64,000 bases of DNA from the NCBI GenBank assembly GCA_965276835.1, contig OZ255631.1, positions 434,001 through 498,000 of the forward strand, written 5' to 3'. The translations under genes were made by a program, and so were the position numbers. This document shows, one piece after another, positions 63,169 through 64,000 of this stretch. Position 1 is the stretch's first letter; every line of letters begins with the position of its first letter. The notes beneath the pieces are model-generated. The model saw only the letters and a program-made list of their open reading frames with translations. It made no database searches and was not told the origin of the DNA. This DNA is from BOG-932 sp965276835 (lineage in GTDB: Bacteria; Pseudomonadota; Alphaproteobacteria; BOG-932; Roseiterribacteraceae).

Positions 63169-64000
63169 ATGAACCCTCGCGCCAACTTCGTCGGCGGCCA
63201 ATGGATGTCGTCCATTGACGCCATCCGAAACATAAATCCGTCGGACACGGATGACGTCGTCGGCGAATATGCCAGCGCCACGCCCAGCGACGTTGCCCAG
63301 GCTGGCGCGACTGCGCGCGCCGCCGCGCCAGCCTGGGCGCGGACCACGGCCTTTGCACGCGCCGAGATATTGGCTGCCGCCGCGCGCGAACTGCATGATC
63401 GCCGCGAGGAATTGGGCGAATTGCTGGCGCGCGAGGAGGGGAAAACCCGCGCTGAGGGCATAGGAGAGGTTGTCCGCGCATCGCAGGTTTTCCAGTTCTT
63501 CGCCGGGGAGGCTGTGCGTCTGCCCGGCGACCGCGTTCCGTCCTTGCAGCCGGGTGTCGAAATCGAGGTCGTTCGCGAACCCGTCGGGGTCGTCGGCCTC
63601 ATCACGCCTTGGAATTTCCCGATCGCAATTCCAGCGTGGAAGATCGCGCCGGCGCTTGCCTTCGGCAACACGGTCATTTTCAAGCCGGCCGAGCTGACGC
63701 CGGCGTCGGCATGGTCATTAGTCGATATTCTCAATCGTGCCGGGACCCCGCCGGGCGTGATCAATCTCGTGATGGGAAAGGGCTCGGTTCTCGGCGACGC
63801 GATCATCCGTGAGGTCGATGCCCTCAGCTTCACCGGGTCGGTCCCGACTGGCCGTGGTATCGCGGCCAAGGCCATCGAGCGCATGGTAAAGCTTCAGCTC
63901 GAGATGGGCGGCAAGAACCCCTTGATTGTGCTTGACGACGCCGACCTCGACATTGCTGTCGAGTGCGCGCTCAACGGCGCCTTTTTCCAGACGGGCCAGC
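63169..64000 (+). CDS. NAD(P)-dependent aldehyde dehydrogenase, N-terminal part (cut by window edge)
   Basis: Starts at ATG 63169 (MNPRANFVGGQWM) and is open to the window end. ALDH features: PWNFPIAIPAWKIAPALAFGN and KPAELTPASAW for cofactor binding, FTGSVPTGRGIA, and the general-base region LEMGGKNPLIVLDDADL. The window stops at FFQTGQ, immediately before the expected catalytic Cys. In a rhamnose locus it is most likely an L-lactaldehyde dehydrogenase, a role that would overlap the SDR domain of RhaD; the similar 2,5-dioxovalerate type is another possibility. Confidence 0.88.
   Translation, partial: MNPRANFVGGQWMSSIDAIRNINPSDTDDVVGEYASATPSDVAQAGATARAAAPAWARTTAFARAEILAAAARELHDRREELGELLAREEGKTRAEGIGEVVRASQVFQFFAGEAVRLPGDRVPSLQPGVEIEVVREPVGVVGLITPWNFPIAIPAWKIAPALAFGNTVIFKPAELTPASAWSLVDILNRAGTPPGVINLVMGKGSVLGDAIIREVDALSFTGSVPTGRGIAAKAIERMVKLQLEMGGKNPLIVLDDADLDIAVECALNGAFFQTGQ

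Noticed and set aside
1..64000. CRISPR arrays, tRNA or rRNA genes
   Set aside because: No regularly spaced repeats and no tRNA- or rRNA-like sequence recognised by eye; a covariance-model search would be needed to exclude small RNAs.

Overview
The window looks like chromosomal DNA of a GC-rich alphaproteobacterium, most likely a sphingomonad. The signs are compact operons with 4-base start/stop overlaps, several Rieske oxygenases, PQQ and P450 oxidation genes, a MucR/Ros regulator, and an alphaproteobacterial rhamnose pathway with a fused aldolase/dehydrogenase. The assignment is inferred from gene content. No rRNA, tRNA or CRISPR array was recognised.

Layout. 1-3936: tyrosine/phenylalanine catabolism (hpd cut by the window edge and divergent from phhA-hmgA-fahA-maiA). 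3937-5716: decayed DNA with an OmpA remnant, a glutathione S-transferase gene, and a 630-base leader holding a perfect operator-like palindrome. 5717-11915: Rieske oxygenase, DUF72 protein, lytic transglycosylase, M14 carboxypeptidase, a small membrane protein, a quinone-oxidoreductase-like enzyme and a TetR regulator. 12141-18447: oxidative operon of a second Rieske oxygenase (broken by one in-frame TAG), PQQ dehydrogenase, KshA-like Rieske oxygenase, MatB-like acyl-CoA synthetase and VOC protein. 18460-19742: TlpA-like thioredoxin and AhpC, the latter behind a PerR-like box.

19900-42314 is an accessory island: two HEPN-like genes, an HNH protein, a VOC/TetR pair with twin operators, then a large nuclease/helicase defence locus. 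That locus has an AddB-like PD-(D/E)XK gene split by an IS701-family element, an AddA-like helicase-nuclease, and three genes matching the Shango anti-phage system (TerB-domain protein, BrxD-like ATPase, Lhr-like helicase). A defective IS630, an IS66 scrap, an ORF6N/ImmA pair and a MucR gene follow.

42367-47924 holds a LysR gene and an unusual module: two RfbH/ColD-like PLP-fold enzymes (His in place of the PLP lysine), a frameshifted nitroreductase and a CYP101-like P450. 47930-64000 is an L-rhamnose utilisation locus: DeoR regulator, interrupted esterase, isomerase, aldolase/dehydrogenase, kinase, lactate dehydrogenase, RhaT transporter, GH106 and GH78 rhamnosidases, and an aldehyde dehydrogenase running off the end. 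Together these can take rhamnose from glycosides, import it, and convert it to DHAP and pyruvate.

A recurring oddity is single-base damage. Two genes carry one in-frame TAG each and four carry 1-nt shifts in otherwise intact frames, so either recent decay or residual sequence error must be considered.
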